NCBI GenBank assembly: GCA_964507445.1
Contig: CAZDQF010000001.1
Coordinates: 248,001 to 312,000, forward strand
DNA length: 64,000 nucleotides
Direction: 5' to 3'
Source of the DNA: GCA-2683135 sp964507445
GTDB taxonomy: Bacteria > Planctomycetota > GCA-002687715
How positions within the stretch are numbered: position 1 is the first letter of the stretch; each line of letters starts with the position of its first letter. The position numbers and the translations under genes were made by a program. Shown here in pieces: positions 53,031 to 62,434 of this stretch. The notes under the pieces are model-generated. The model worked only from the letters and a program-made list of their open reading frames with translations. It was not told the origin of the DNA and ran no database searches.

Positions 53031-56000
53031 CTATGGCTGGTTGGTTCCGGCTTCCGCGAGCATCGGGTCTGGCATGACACGGAGCGTGGCGGAGCGCTCC
53101 GTGTCTCCCACGGCGACGGTGACACGGTAGGTCCCGGGCTCCACGCTGCTGGCACCGCGACCGCGGCCGCGACCGCCACGCCCCCTGGCGCCACGTCGAG
53201 CGCCACGACCGCGGACTCCGCTGCGACGGAGGTTCCAGGTCACCTCGTTGAGTCCAGCCTTGGTGCCCACCCCGCGGAGCCGCGCCACCCGCTTCCCCGC
53301 TGCGTCATGGATCTCCACGGTGACGTCCGAGTCGCCGCCGTCCTCCCCGAGCCAGTAGGAGATGGTGGCGCCGGTCGGCGTGGGGAGACGGAATCGCCTC
53401 GCCCCATATCGACCACCGGTCCCATCCGCTCTCCAGGCGATGGTGTCCTTTGGCTTGAACAGGTGAAGCGCCTGCTCACGGACCTCCTCCGTCATGGCCT
53501 GCAAGGCCGATGCATCGGCGATCCAGACGCTCCTGCCGTGGGTCCCCAGCACGAGCTCCTTGTCGCGTGGGTGAACGACGATGTCGTCGACCCGGACCGT
53601 GGGCAGGTTGCCCTTCAAACGAGCCCACGACCGCCCCTTGTCGAAGGAGACGCAGACGCCGATCTCGCACCCGACGTAGAGGACATCCGGGTTGCTGGGG
53701 TCCTCTCGCAAGACCCTGGTGGAGACCTGAGGGAGCCCCTCGGAGACGTCCTCGAAGTTCTCGCCGAAGTCCGTGGTCCGCCAGATGTGGGGCCTGAAGT
53801 CGTGGGACCGGTGGCCGTCGATCACGATGTAGGCCGTGCCCGCGGCTGCACGTGAGGCCTCGATGTGGCTGATCCACCGAGGCTCCGTCAGCGCCGGCAG
53901 GTTCTGGGTCACGTCGGACCACTCGGCTCCCCCGTCCCTGCTCACCCAGAGGGCGCCGTCATCGGTCCCCACCCAGAGGACGCCCTCGGTCCGCGGCGAC
54001 TCCGCCAGCGCCGAGGCGGTGCCCCGCTCACCGCGGGCGATGCTGCCGCTGATCTCCTTGGACGAATCCCCCCGGTTCACGGATTTCAGCACGTGATTCC
54101 CGGCCCAGTAGAGGGTGTGGGGGTTGTGCGGAGAGATGAGGAAGGGGGTCTCCCAGTTGAAGCGGTAACGGCTCCGTCCCCGTCGACCGCGCCCGCCGCC
54201 CCGGCCACCGGAGGTCTGACCAGGTCGCCGCACCCGCGCGCTGACGCCCGTCCGCACGTTGACCCTGGCCAGGTTTCCGTTCTGGCTCTCGCAATAGACC
54301 ACGTCCGCGTCCGTGGGGTCCACCGCGCAAAGGAACCCGTCACCGCTGCCGATGCGGTAGACGTGCTGGTGGGTCAGGCCGTAGGTCTGCCGGACACGGC
54401 TCGGGAAGCCCCAGCTCCCGTTGTCCTGCAGTCCCCCGTAGATCCGGTAAGGGACGCGATCGTCCACGGCGACCCCATAGAACTGCCCCAGGGGCATGAG
54501 CGTCAGCACCTCCCAGCTCTGCCCCCGGTCCCACGTGACGTGCATGCCGCCGTCGTTCCCCAGGATCATGTGCTCCGGGTTCGCCGGGTTGATCCACATG
54601 GCGTGGTGGTCCACGTGGATGCCGCGGGCGCCGTTGCCGCTGAAGCGGTCGCCTCCATCCCGAGAGACGTGCAGCTGAGTTCCCAGAACCCACATGTGCT
54701 TGGGGTCCGTCGGGTCCACCCGCAGCTGGCTGTAGTAGAAGGGTCGCGGCGTGAGGCTGTTGATCCGCTCCCAGGTGTCACCCTCGTCCTTGCTCACGTA
54801 GACCCCGCCGGTCTGATAGCCGGTGGGTCCCTGTCGATCCTGGCGGTTGGAGCCCTGACCTCCCAATGTGCCGGGGACCCGGGCGGCCAGCTTGACGCCG
54901 AAGGTCAGGGGCAGCACATTCTTCTGATCGTCGCGCTCCACCTCGATCTCGGTGGTGTCCCCAGCCTTGAAGGTACGGATACCCTCCAGCATGGAGTCAT
55001 AGTCCGTGACCGCTGTCTCGCCGATGCGGATGATCACGTCATCGGCCTTGAGCCCCGCCTTCTCGGCCCCGGTCTTGGGCGTCACCTCCAGCACCCGTGC
55101 CGGTGATTCGTCGACGCGCACGCCCAGGTACGCGTCACTGCCCTTGGCCTCGTCCCCCACCGGCGCCGGCGCCGGGCGCCCCGTGAACTCCGTCTCGACG
55201 ACGGCGAAGAGCCACTCGGGTTCGGCGGCGCAGGTCTCCAGCCCGATCCGACCGTACTTGCAGGTGGGCAGCCCCCCTTGCAGCTTCTCCCAGTGGGCCC
55301 CGCCATCACGGGACCGGTAGATCCCCGCCCGCTCACCGTACTTGACCGCGGGATCGTTGGTGTCGAATCCGTCCCGACGCACCTCGTAGGCGGCGGCGTA
55401 GACCACCTCGGGGTTCCCCGGGTGCAGGCGAACGTCTATGCAACCGGTCTCATCGCCGATGGCCAGGACCTGGGCCCAGGTGACGCCGCCATCCTCGGTC
55501 TTGTAGAGCCCCCGCATGGGGTTGGGCCCCCAGACGTGCCCCAGGGCCGCGACGTACACGAGGTCAGGGTTGTTCGGGTGGACCACCACGCGACCGATGT
55601 GACGGGTCTCCCGCAGGCCCATGTGGCGCCAGGTGTCTCCGCCGTCGTCGCTGCGGTAGACGCCGTCGCCGTATGAAGCCGAATTCCGCGCGTTCGCCTC
55701 ACCGGTGCCGACCCAGACCACGTCAGGCCTGGACGGGGACAGTGCCAGTGCCCCGATGCTCCCGGTCCCCTGATCGTCGAAGATCGGCTCAAAGGTGGTG
55801 CCTCCGTTACGGGTGCGCCAGACCCCGCCGGTGGCCGCCCCGACGTAGAAGACCGCGGGCTTGTCGGATCGCACGGCGACGTCGACGACCCGCCCGCCCA
55901 TGTTCGCCGGACCAACTGAGCGCCATTTGACGCCGTCGATCCTGGGGACACCCCCATCTCCCTGACCCGACACGGGAGCCGCCAGCAGGGCACCTCCCAA

Positions 56001-56036
56001 CAAACTGAAGAGAGTCACTAAACGATGACGTGCCAT
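53031..56036 (-). CDS. Secreted BNR/VPS10-like beta-propeller protein with an inserted PDZ domain
   Basis: A 1001-residue paralogue of the next gene. It has a signal peptide (MARHRLVTLFSLLGGALLAA), VKWRSVGPANMGGRVVDVAV and repeated Asp-box units (for example VYRSDDGGDTWRHMGL). Around residues 290-375 a PDZ-like module is inserted between blades (YLGVRVDESPARVLEV, AGLKADDVIIRIGE, TEIEVERDDQ). The module is absent from the shorter paralogue. The C-terminus is a Fn3-like segment with an Arg/Gly-rich stretch. The frame is open further upstream, but ATG at 56034-56036 gives the signal. It is the first gene of the operon that ends with the selenoprotein. Confidence 0.88.
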   Translation of the reverse strand: MARHRLVTLFSLLGGALLAAPVSGQGDGGVPRIDGVKWRSVGPANMGGRVVDVAVRSDKPAVFYVGAATGGVWRTRNGGTTFEPIFDDQGTGSIGALALSPSRPDVVWVGTGEANARNSASYGDGVYRSDDGGDTWRHMGLRETRHIGRVVVHPNNPDLVYVAALGHVWGPNPMRGLYKTEDGGVTWAQVLAIGDETGCIDVRLHPGNPEVVYAAAYEVRRDGFDTNDPAVKYGERAGIYRSRDGGAHWEKLQGGLPTCKYGRIGLETCAAEPEWLFAVVETEFTGRPAPAPVGDEAKGSDAYLGVRVDESPARVLEVTPKTGAEKAGLKADDVIIRIGETAVTDYDSMLEGIRTFKAGDTTEIEVERDDQKNVLPLTFGVKLAARVPGTLGGQGSNRQDRQGPTGYQTGGVYVSKDEGDTWERINSLTPRPFYYSQLRVDPTDPKHMWVLGTQLHVSRDGGDRFSGNGARGIHVDHHAMWINPANPEHMILGNDGGMHVTWDRGQSWEVLTLMPLGQFYGVAVDDRVPYRIYGGLQDNGSWGFPSRVRQTYGLTHQHVYRIGSGDGFLCAVDPTDADVVYCESQNGNLARVNVRTGVSARVRRPGQTSGGRGGGRGRRGRSRYRFNWETPFLISPHNPHTLYWAGNHVLKSVNRGDSSKEISGSIARGERGTASALAESPRTEGVLWVGTDDGALWVSRDGGAEWSDVTQNLPALTEPRWISHIEASRAAAGTAYIVIDGHRSHDFRPHIWRTTDFGENFEDVSEGLPQVSTRVLREDPSNPDVLYVGCEIGVCVSFDKGRSWARLKGNLPTVRVDDIVVHPRDKELVLGTHGRSVWIADASALQAMTEEVREQALHLFKPKDTIAWRADGTGGRYGARRFRLPTPTGATISYWLGEDGGDSDVTVEIHDAAGKRVARLRGVGTKAGLNEVTWNLRRSGVRGRGARRGARGRGGRGRGRGASSVEPGTYRVTVAVGDTERSATLRVMPDPMLAEAGTNQP

Positions 56037-56156
56037 GATCTTCCGCCGCTGAGAGCCTCCGGCCTCACACTCCTCCCCGCCGCGCGGGGAACAGTTCGGG
56101 GTCCGGTTTACCACAACCGATCTCAACAGGTCCCGTTTCACCTATCGGCACGCCGA

Positions 56157-56185
56157 TTGAGGAGCGCCGCCTGATGACGTAACCT
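56157..56185 (+). promoter_or_regulatory. Sigma70-like promoter of infA
   Basis: TTGAGG (56157-56162) and TAACCT (56180-56185) with a 17-base spacer lie 53 bases before the infA ATG. The region also drives the divergent BNR operon, whose promoter I could not place. Confidence 0.5.
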
Positions 56186-56237
56186 CTTGCGGGAACTGCA
56201 ACCCAAAGAAACCCTGACCCACTTGGACGGAGCCCGG

Positions 56238-56459
56238 ATGGCCAAGGAAGAGCCCATTCAGATGGACGGTGTGGTGCGAGAGGCGCTCGCCAACGCCCGG
56301 TTCAAGGTCGAACTGGAGAACGGGCACATGGTCCTGGCACACGTCTCGGGGAAGATGCGGAAGTACTTCATCCGCATCCTCCCGGGCGACACCGTCAAGG
56401 TGGAGATGTCCCCGTACGACCTGACCCAAGGCAGGATCGTCTATCGCGGCCGTAATTAG
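56238..56459 (+). CDS. infA: Translation initiation factor IF-1
   Basis: A 73-residue OB-fold protein that binds the A site of the 30S subunit. The sequence is textbook: MAKEEPIQMDGVVREALANA, then FKVELENGHMVLAHVSGKMR, PGDTVKVEMSPYDLTQGRI and a terminal VYRGRN. It is not in a ribosomal protein cluster here but alone, between a divergent operon and a thioredoxin-like gene. A GGACGGAG ribosome site precedes ATG 56238. Confidence 0.96.
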   Translation: MAKEEPIQMDGVVREALANARFKVELENGHMVLAHVSGKMRKYFIRILPGDTVKVEMSPYDLTQGRIVYRGRN

Positions 56460-56569
56460 CCGCTTCCGGGACGAAAGACCAGCAAGTCAGATTCGTTCGT
56501 AACCGGGGGCCCCGCCCCCGGTTGAACGCAGGGAACACCCGCCCGGCCTGGCAACGTCAGGAGACCACC

Positions 56570-58000
56570 ATGCCCCAGTCCGTCGCTCTGTGTCTGCTCG
56601 CGGCTCTGGCATCCGGCCAGATCATCCCGTCCACCGAACCTCCCAAGACCGCCGGTGTCACGTGGCAAGCAGATCACGCCGCCGCTTGCAAGAAGGCCAC
56701 AGCCGAGGGCAAGCCGGTCATCTGGAGCGTCATGATCCACCGCGAGACCGCCTGCCGCCGCATGGTGCGCCGGGTGTGGACGGACAAGCGCGTGGTCGAG
56801 TTGGCGAAGAAGTTCGTCCTCATCCCGTGCAACCCCTATCCCATCTCCAGCGAGAGGTTGTTCCCCGACGTCACCGCCGCCCAGGTCCGCGCCAACGAGC
56901 TGGAGATGCGCAGCAATTACGCCCGCGGCGAGGAGATCATCGCGCCCCAGCACATCATCACCACGGGCGCGGGCAAGCTCATCGTGCGCAAGGACTACGA
57001 GCTGGACGTGGCCGAGCTCCTCGCCTTGATGAACAAGGCCCTCGGCAAGCCTGTGGCGGACGCCAAGCCCGGCAAGGCGCCGGCTCCGAAACCCGCCAAG
57101 GATGATGAGGCCTCGCCGGAAGAACCCCCGGCGCCGGCTTCCGACGAGCCCTCCCCCGCGGCCGTCCAACTTCTCAAGATGATCATCAAGGTCAAGTCCA
57201 GCGAGAAGGAGGACCTCACGGACGAGTTCCTCAAGACCGCCACCCTGCCGGATGTCAAGCTCCTCGCCTCCGCCATCTCCGAGAAGAAGATCCGCGGCGA
57301 GAAGGACCGCGCCGCGGTGCTCCGGCGCACGGGCTACGACAAGTATCGCGACAAGGCGGAGGCCCTGCTACCTCTCATCGTCGACAAGTCCCAACGGGTC
57401 AGGAACGCCACCGTCGTCTCCCTCGAGGAGATGCAGAACCAGGTGGCCGCCGAGGCCCTCCTCGAGCGGTTCAAGAAGGAGCGGGACTCCGAGGTCAAGA
57501 AGGACATCCTCCGCGCCCTCGGACCCACGGGTGCGGGCAACGAAGAGGCCCGGGACCTGCTGATGAAGTACGCGGGCAAGCGGAGCACCCTGGGGCTGAA
57601 CGCCCTGATGGCGCTTGGCTCCCACCTGGCCGGCGACGAGGAGGTCCGCAAGCTCCTGCGCAAGCGCTGGTCCAAGACCGACAAGAAGTTCCACCTGGCG
57701 ATCATCTACGCATACTGGGTCGCCAAGGACCCGGACACGGCTCCCGACCTGGAGTGGATCAAGAAACGGGAGCGTTCCGGCACCGACCACGACCTCGCCG
57801 AGCGGGTCCTCGCCATCATCGAAGGCCGTCGGGCGGAAGTCGGCGGTGGTCGCGGCCGCCGCAACCGCAACCGCGGGGCAGGCGGCGGGGAATGGCGCCT
57901 GCTCCTGGCTTTCCGCCCCCTGTTCGAACAGGACAAGGTCGAGCGCAACGCGGTCAAGGACTTCAGGGACAACTTCGGCGGCGGTCGCTTCGGTCGCTGA
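56570..58000 (+). CDS. Exported thioredoxin-like protein with HEAT-like repeats
   Basis: A 476-residue protein. A signal peptide (MPQSVALCLLAALASGQ) is followed by a thioredoxin-like domain (about 30-160): DHAAACKKATAEGKPVIWSV, the active-site region IHRETACRRM, and QHIITTGAGKLIVRKDYE. The usual CxxC is reduced to a single Cys (ExxC-like), so it is probably not a classic disulfide reductase. An acidic linker leads to Ala/Lys-rich helical repeats of HEAT type (about 190-410) and a Gly/Arg patch. This architecture recurs in planctomycete proteins. ATG 56570 has AGGAGA upstream. Confidence 0.8.
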   Translation: MPQSVALCLLAALASGQIIPSTEPPKTAGVTWQADHAAACKKATAEGKPVIWSVMIHRETACRRMVRRVWTDKRVVELAKKFVLIPCNPYPISSERLFPDVTAAQVRANELEMRSNYARGEEIIAPQHIITTGAGKLIVRKDYELDVAELLALMNKALGKPVADAKPGKAPAPKPAKDDEASPEEPPAPASDEPSPAAVQLLKMIIKVKSSEKEDLTDEFLKTATLPDVKLLASAISEKKIRGEKDRAAVLRRTGYDKYRDKAEALLPLIVDKSQRVRNATVVSLEEMQNQVAAEALLERFKKERDSEVKKDILRALGPTGAGNEEARDLLMKYAGKRSTLGLNALMALGSHLAGDEEVRKLLRKRWSKTDKKFHLAIIYAYWVAKDPDTAPDLEWIKKRERSGTDHDLAERVLAIIEGRRAEVGGGRGRRNRNRGAGGGEWRLLLAFRPLFEQDKVERNAVKDFRDNFGGGRFGR

Positions 58001-58038
58001 CCCGACCGGGCTCCGCCGCGGCGGCCCATGAGGTTGGC

Positions 58039-59052
58039 TCACCCCTCAAGGGGCTCCAGCCCCGCCAGCACCGCGGCGTCCCGGCCGATGCCTTCGAAGT
58101 CATCCACCGTGATCGTCTGGCTCCCATCGCTATACGCGGTGTCCGGGTCCGTGTGACACTCCACGAGCAGACCCTGGGCGCCGCACGCCAACGCAGCCCG
58201 CGCCATGGGTCGGACCCGCTCCCGTTGCCCCACGCCATGGGACGGGTCGACCACGATGGGCAGGTGCGACAAGCGCCGGATCAAGGGCACCACGTTCAAG
58301 TCCAGGGTGTTGCGGGCGTGGCGGGTGAACGTCCGGATGCCGCGCTCGCACAGGATCACCTGTTCGTTGCCCTCAGCGAGCAGGTACTCCGCCGCCTGCA
58401 GCCACTCCTCGACCGTCGACGACATGCCGCGCTTCAGGAGCACGGGCTTGCCGGATTGGCCGACCCGACGAAGCAGGCTGAAGTTCTGCATGTTACGGGT
58501 CCCCACCTGGAGGACGTCCGCGTGCTCCGTCACGCGGTCGGCGGAGTCATGATCGATGACCTCGGTGACCACCGGGAGCCCCGTCTCTTCGCGCACCCGG
58601 GCCAGGGTCAAGAGCCCCTCCTCTCCCAGGCCCTGGAACGAATAGGGGTTGGTCCTGGGCTTGTAGGCGCCGGCTCGAAAGGCGTGAGCGCCGGCGGCCT
58701 TGAGAGCGTGGGCGATGGCCAGGGTCCGCGCCTCCGTCTCGACGCTGCAGGGACCGCCGATCATCACCGGCTCGGGGCCACCGATGACCGCGTCTCCGAT
58801 CTGGATCCGGGTCCCTTCCTTCCGGACCTCCCGGCTGACCAACTTGTAGGGCTTGGTGACGTGGATCACCTGCAAGACACCGGAGAGCCGCTCGAGCACC
58901 GGGGCCGACACCCGGTCCTTGTTGCCGGTGACGCAGATCGCCGTGCGCCCCGCGCCAGGGACGCTGACCGGGCTGAAGCCCAGGGCTCGGATAGCGTCCT
59001 CCACGGCGTCGCACTGTGCATCCGTGGCGTTGTGGTCCATGATCACCAACAT
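58039..59052 (-). CDS. aroF: 3-deoxy-7-phosphoheptulonate (DAHP) synthase, AroF/Thermotoga type
   Basis: A 337-residue enzyme that joins phosphoenolpyruvate and erythrose-4-P, the first step of aromatic amino acid synthesis. It has an N-terminal ferredoxin-like regulatory domain (1-70) then the barrel with GGPCSVETEA, AFRAGAYKPRTNPYSF, KPVLLKRGM, and LPIVVDPSHGVG. The N-terminal domain is the feedback (Tyr/Phe) site in the Thermotoga-type enzyme. It lies 22 bp after trpA, last in the operon, so carbon entry into the pathway is co-regulated with tryptophan synthesis. Confidence 0.95.
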   Translation of the reverse strand: MLVIMDHNATDAQCDAVEDAIRALGFSPVSVPGAGRTAICVTGNKDRVSAPVLERLSGVLQVIHVTKPYKLVSREVRKEGTRIQIGDAVIGGPEPVMIGGPCSVETEARTLAIAHALKAAGAHAFRAGAYKPRTNPYSFQGLGEEGLLTLARVREETGLPVVTEVIDHDSADRVTEHADVLQVGTRNMQNFSLLRRVGQSGKPVLLKRGMSSTVEEWLQAAEYLLAEGNEQVILCERGIRTFTRHARNTLDLNVVPLIRRLSHLPIVVDPSHGVGQRERVRPMARAALACGAQGLLVECHTDPDTAYSDGSQTITVDDFEGIGRDAAVLAGLEPLEG

Positions 59053-59074
59053 CGCGGTACCTCTCCATGGAGAC

Positions 59075-59887
59075 TCAACGTCTCCCTGCCAACTCTTCGA
59101 CCCTCGTCTTCATATCCTGAAGCAGGTCCGACAGACCTCTGGGCCGACCGAACTCGTCCAGTTGTGCGGACAAGCGATCCAACAAGGCGCTACCAACGAT
59201 CGCGACCCGGGCGCCGCACTCGTGAACCGCCTCCACGTGGGCTCGGGTCTTCAGACCGAATCCGACACACACCGGCGCCGTCTGCACCTCCGCAGCAATC
59301 CGAATGGACTGCCGGACGTCCTCCGAGAGTCGGTCGTCCCTCGCTCCGGTGATCCCCTGTCGCCCTGCCAGATAGAGGAAACCGGTGCACGCCTCCCCCA
59401 GTCGCTGCAAGCGAGCCCGATCCGAGCCCGGTCCCGCCAGCTGCACGGCCCCGAGTTCCGCCTCCTCGCAGGCCGCGGCGAGCTCCCCACCCTCCTCCAC
59501 CGGGACATCCGGGACCAGGATTGAGGACGCGCCGGAGGCCGCCGCCAGACGGGCGAACTCCCGCCATCCTCTTCTGTGGACCAGGTTGCCGTAGACGAGG
59601 AGGTTGAACGGGACCTCCGATTCCGACCGAAGGACCCGGAGAAGTCCCATGGCCGTGTCCACGTCCGTACCGGCGCTCAGCGCACGGACACAGGCCGCCT
59701 GGACGGAGGGACCGTCGGCGCAGGGGTCGCTGTACGGGATGCCCAGCTCGAGCATGTCCGCGCCGCCCTCGAGAGCGGCCCGACATACCTGGAGGCTCGT
59801 GTCAGGGTCCGGGTCCCCCAGCATGAAGAACGGGGAGAAGCACGGCGGGCCATCCGCCAATCGACTTCTCAGCGCGGCCAGGCTCAT
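59075..59887 (-). CDS. trpA: Tryptophan synthase alpha chain
   Basis: A 270-residue TIM barrel that splits indole-3-glycerol phosphate to indole and glyceraldehyde-3-P. The active-site Glu is in MLELGIPYSDP and the Asp follows in the CADGPSVQ loop. ILVPDVPVEE and a GFGLKTRAHVE phosphate loop near the end are present. It overlaps trpB by four bases (ATGA), matching the obligate alpha-beta complex. Confidence 0.96.
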   Translation of the reverse strand: MSLAALRSRLADGPPCFSPFFMLGDPDPDTSLQVCRAALEGGADMLELGIPYSDPCADGPSVQAACVRALSAGTDVDTAMGLLRVLRSESEVPFNLLVYGNLVHRRGWREFARLAAASGASSILVPDVPVEEGGELAAACEEAELGAVQLAGPGSDRARLQRLGEACTGFLYLAGRQGITGARDDRLSEDVRQSIRIAAEVQTAPVCVGFGLKTRAHVEAVHECGARVAIVGSALLDRLSAQLDEFGRPRGLSDLLQDMKTRVEELAGRR

Positions 59888-61086
59888 GCACCGCTCCCTT
59901 CCGACGACAGACGGAAGTAGGAGTCCAGGTCCTTCTGACCTCTCCCGGAGAGGTTCACCAGCACCGTCGCCCCTTCGTCCACGAGCCCTTCTTTCACCGC
60001 CCTGGAGACAAGCGCCAGGGCATGGGCCGACTCGAACGCGGGGATGATCCCCTCGAGTCGAGACAGGGTCTCGAAGGCCTCGATGGCCTGGCCGTCCGTC
60101 ACTCCGATGTACCTCGCCCGTCCGCTGTCCAACAGGTGGGCGTGCTCCGGCCCCACCCCCGGGTAGTCCAGGCCGGCGGCCACGCTATGGGCATCCAGGA
60201 TCTGGCCGTCCTGATCCTGAAGGACGTACGTGCGAGCCCCGTGCAGCAATCCGGGCGTCCCCAGACCCAGGGTGCGCCCGTGGGCCCCGTCATCTACCGT
60301 GCCATGACCGGCCGGTTCCGCCCCGAGCAAGGCCACCCCATCATCCGCGAGGAAGCCGCTGAACAACCCGATGGCGTTGCTCCCACCACCGACGCAGGCG
60401 ACGCAGACATCCGGCAGGGACCCGGTCTCCTGGAGGATCTGCTGACGAGCCTCCGCCCCGATGACCTCATGGAAGCGCCGCACCAGCCGGGGAAAGGGGT
60501 CCGGCCCGCACACCGTACCCAGCAGGTAGTGGGTGTCTCCCACGCTGCCGGTCCAGTCCCGAAGCGCCTCGTTGATCGCCTCCTTCAGGGTCGCCGCGCC
60601 CCCCGTGACCGGGATCACCTGGGCCCCCAGCAGTTCCATGGCGCGCACGTTGGGCATCTGCCGCTCCACGTCCACCGCGCCCATGTAGACCACCGTCTCC
60701 ATGCCCAGCCGGGCTCCGATCATGGCGGTGGCCAGACCGTGCTGACCGGCCCCGGTCTCCGCGATCAGCCGCGACTTGCCGAGGCGTCGGGCGAGCAGCC
60801 CCTGTCCGATGACGTTGTTGGTCTTGTGGGCGCCGCCGTGCAGCAGGTCCTCTCGCTTCACCCACACCTGGACTCCGGCCCGGTCCGAGAAGCGGTGCAG
60901 CTGTGTCAACGGCGTGGGACGACCGCCCCAGACCGAGAGTTCATGACCGAACTCCTCCTGGAATGACGGTGACGGGACCACCTCCTCGAGGGCCTCGGCC
61001 AGCTCGAGCAGGGCCGGACGCAGCAGCTCAGACGCGTAGCGCCCGCCGAACGCACCGAACGCACCCTCTGAAGGACCCTGGTTCAT
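59884..61086 (-). CDS. trpB: Tryptophan synthase beta chain
   Basis: A 400-residue PLP enzyme that condenses indole with serine. PLP lysine is in GGAHKTNN, phosphate loop CVGGGSNAIG, and the indole tunnel region AETGAGQHGLATA. Length and motifs fit the TrpB1 form that pairs with TrpA. It overlaps both neighbours by four bases. GRYASELLRPAL replaces the usual N-terminal GGxYVPE region. Confidence 0.96.
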   Translation of the reverse strand: MNQGPSEGAFGAFGGRYASELLRPALLELAEALEEVVPSPSFQEEFGHELSVWGGRPTPLTQLHRFSDRAGVQVWVKREDLLHGGAHKTNNVIGQGLLARRLGKSRLIAETGAGQHGLATAMIGARLGMETVVYMGAVDVERQMPNVRAMELLGAQVIPVTGGAATLKEAINEALRDWTGSVGDTHYLLGTVCGPDPFPRLVRRFHEVIGAEARQQILQETGSLPDVCVACVGGGSNAIGLFSGFLADDGVALLGAEPAGHGTVDDGAHGRTLGLGTPGLLHGARTYVLQDQDGQILDAHSVAAGLDYPGVGPEHAHLLDSGRARYIGVTDGQAIEAFETLSRLEGIIPAFESAHALALVSRAVKEGLVDEGATVLVNLSGRGQKDLDSYFRLSSEGSGA

Positions 61087-61688
61087 GCATCACCTCCGGG
61101 ACGCAACCGCTCGAACAGGAGCCGCAGCTTAGCCGGGTCCTTTCGACCCGGGCTGCTCTCCACACCCGATGACACGTCGACACCCCCGGGCCCAAAAGGC
61201 AGCAACCCGGAGACGTTATCGGGCGACAGCCCGCCGGCGATGAACACATCTTCCAGGGGAAGGCCTCCCAACATGGCCCAGTCGAAGGTGCGACCAGACC
61301 CGCCGCCCTCCACGTCCAGGTGAACCGGGGCGTCCGGGCGGGCGATGATGGCCGCAGCCCGGCAGCACTCCTGATCCCGCGCCTCGACCACGCGATGCAC
61401 CTGCATCCCGAGGGACTCGAGGCGGCTGGCCACCGGCTCTCGGTAGTGATGAAGCTGGACGCGACGGATCCCGGTGACGGAGACGGCATCGTTCACCAAC
61501 CCCTGGCTGGGATCGCGGAATACCAGTACGGGCTCGGCTCTCGAGCCCGTCAGGAGCTCCCTGGCTTGCGCCGCGCTCACGTCACGCGGGGTGCCCGGGA
61601 CCAGCACGCACCCCACGTGGGTGGCGCCGAGGCTGACCGCCACCTCCACGTCCTCGCGACGGGTGAGCCCGCAGATCTTCACCTTCAC
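61083..61688 (-). CDS. trpF: Phosphoribosylanthranilate isomerase
   Basis: A 201-residue TIM barrel for the Amadori step after anthranilate phosphoribosylation. VKICGLTRRED holds the catalytic Cys, and GGLSPDNV followed by VDVSSGVESSPG forms the phosphate site. Overlaps trpC and trpB by four bases each. Confidence 0.96.
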   Translation of the reverse strand: MKVKICGLTRREDVEVAVSLGATHVGCVLVPGTPRDVSAAQARELLTGSRAEPVLVFRDPSQGLVNDAVSVTGIRRVQLHHYREPVASRLESLGMQVHRVVEARDQECCRAAAIIARPDAPVHLDVEGGGSGRTFDWAMLGGLPLEDVFIAGGLSPDNVSGLLPFGPGGVDVSSGVESSPGRKDPAKLRLLFERLRPGGDA

Positions 61689-62434
61689 CGGCTCACTCCC
61701 CTGATGAAGGCGCCGGGGTCCCCGTCACGCATCAACGCCGTACCCACCAGGATGGCGTCACACCGGCCGATCATGTCACGGGCATCCTCCACCGTGACGT
61801 AGCCGCTCTCGGCCACCGTCACCACCTCCCGGGGGAGGTCTCCCAAGAGACGGCGCGCGTTACCCAGATCGATCTCCAGGGTATCCAGGTCCCGGTTGTT
61901 GACCCCGATGACAGGCACAGCACGTTCGCACCCGGCCTCCGCCTCCACCGCGTCATGGGTCTCGAAGAAGGGCGCCACTCCGTAGCTATCGCAGGCATGC
62001 AGGATCTCGTCCAGGGCCACCTCGTCGAGCAGGCGGGCGATGACCAGTACGGCCCGGGCACCGAGGAGGGCGCCTGCGCGCACCTGGTCCGGGTCGATCA
62101 CGAAGTCCTTCATGAGCACCGGGATGTCAACGGCCGCCGCCACCTGCTCCAGGTCCGACAGGGCGCCACCGAAACGGGTGGGCTCGGTCAGGACGGAGAC
62201 CGCCGCCGCACCGGCGCCGGCGTACAGGGAGGCCTGGGCGACGGCGTCCGCGCCCGGCTTGAGCGCGCCTTCACTGGGGCTCGACCGCTTGACCTCGGCG
62301 ATGACGGAGAGCCGTTCCCGCCCCCGAAGGGCATCGGGGAAGACCGAGCCGTCACCACGTCCTGGCTCGCCGCCGGGCAGGTCCTTCAGGCGCTGCTCCG
62401 CGGACCGCCGCATCTCTTCCAGGATTCCGCTCAA
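61685..62434 (-). CDS. trpC: Indole-3-glycerol phosphate synthase
   Basis: A 249-residue TIM barrel closing the indole ring. SVIAEVKRSSPSEG has the catalytic Lys, PVLMKDFVID the second Lys, and ETHDAVEAEAG, GVNNRDLDT and VAESGY follow. It is separate from trpF, as in many non-enteric bacteria. Overlaps trpD by four bases (ATGA). Confidence 0.96.
   Translation of the reverse strand: MSGILEEMRRSAEQRLKDLPGGEPGRGDGSVFPDALRGRERLSVIAEVKRSSPSEGALKPGADAVAQASLYAGAGAAAVSVLTEPTRFGGALSDLEQVAAAVDIPVLMKDFVIDPDQVRAGALLGARAVLVIARLLDEVALDEILHACDSYGVAPFFETHDAVEAEAGCERAVPVIGVNNRDLDTLEIDLGNARRLLGDLPREVVTVAESGYVTVEDARDMIGRCDAILVGTALMRDGDPGAFIRGVSR

Noticed and set aside
56570..58000. Possible second selenoprotein in the thioredoxin-like/HEAT gene
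   Set aside because: The frame has no internal TGA; the active-site position is filled by ordinary residues.
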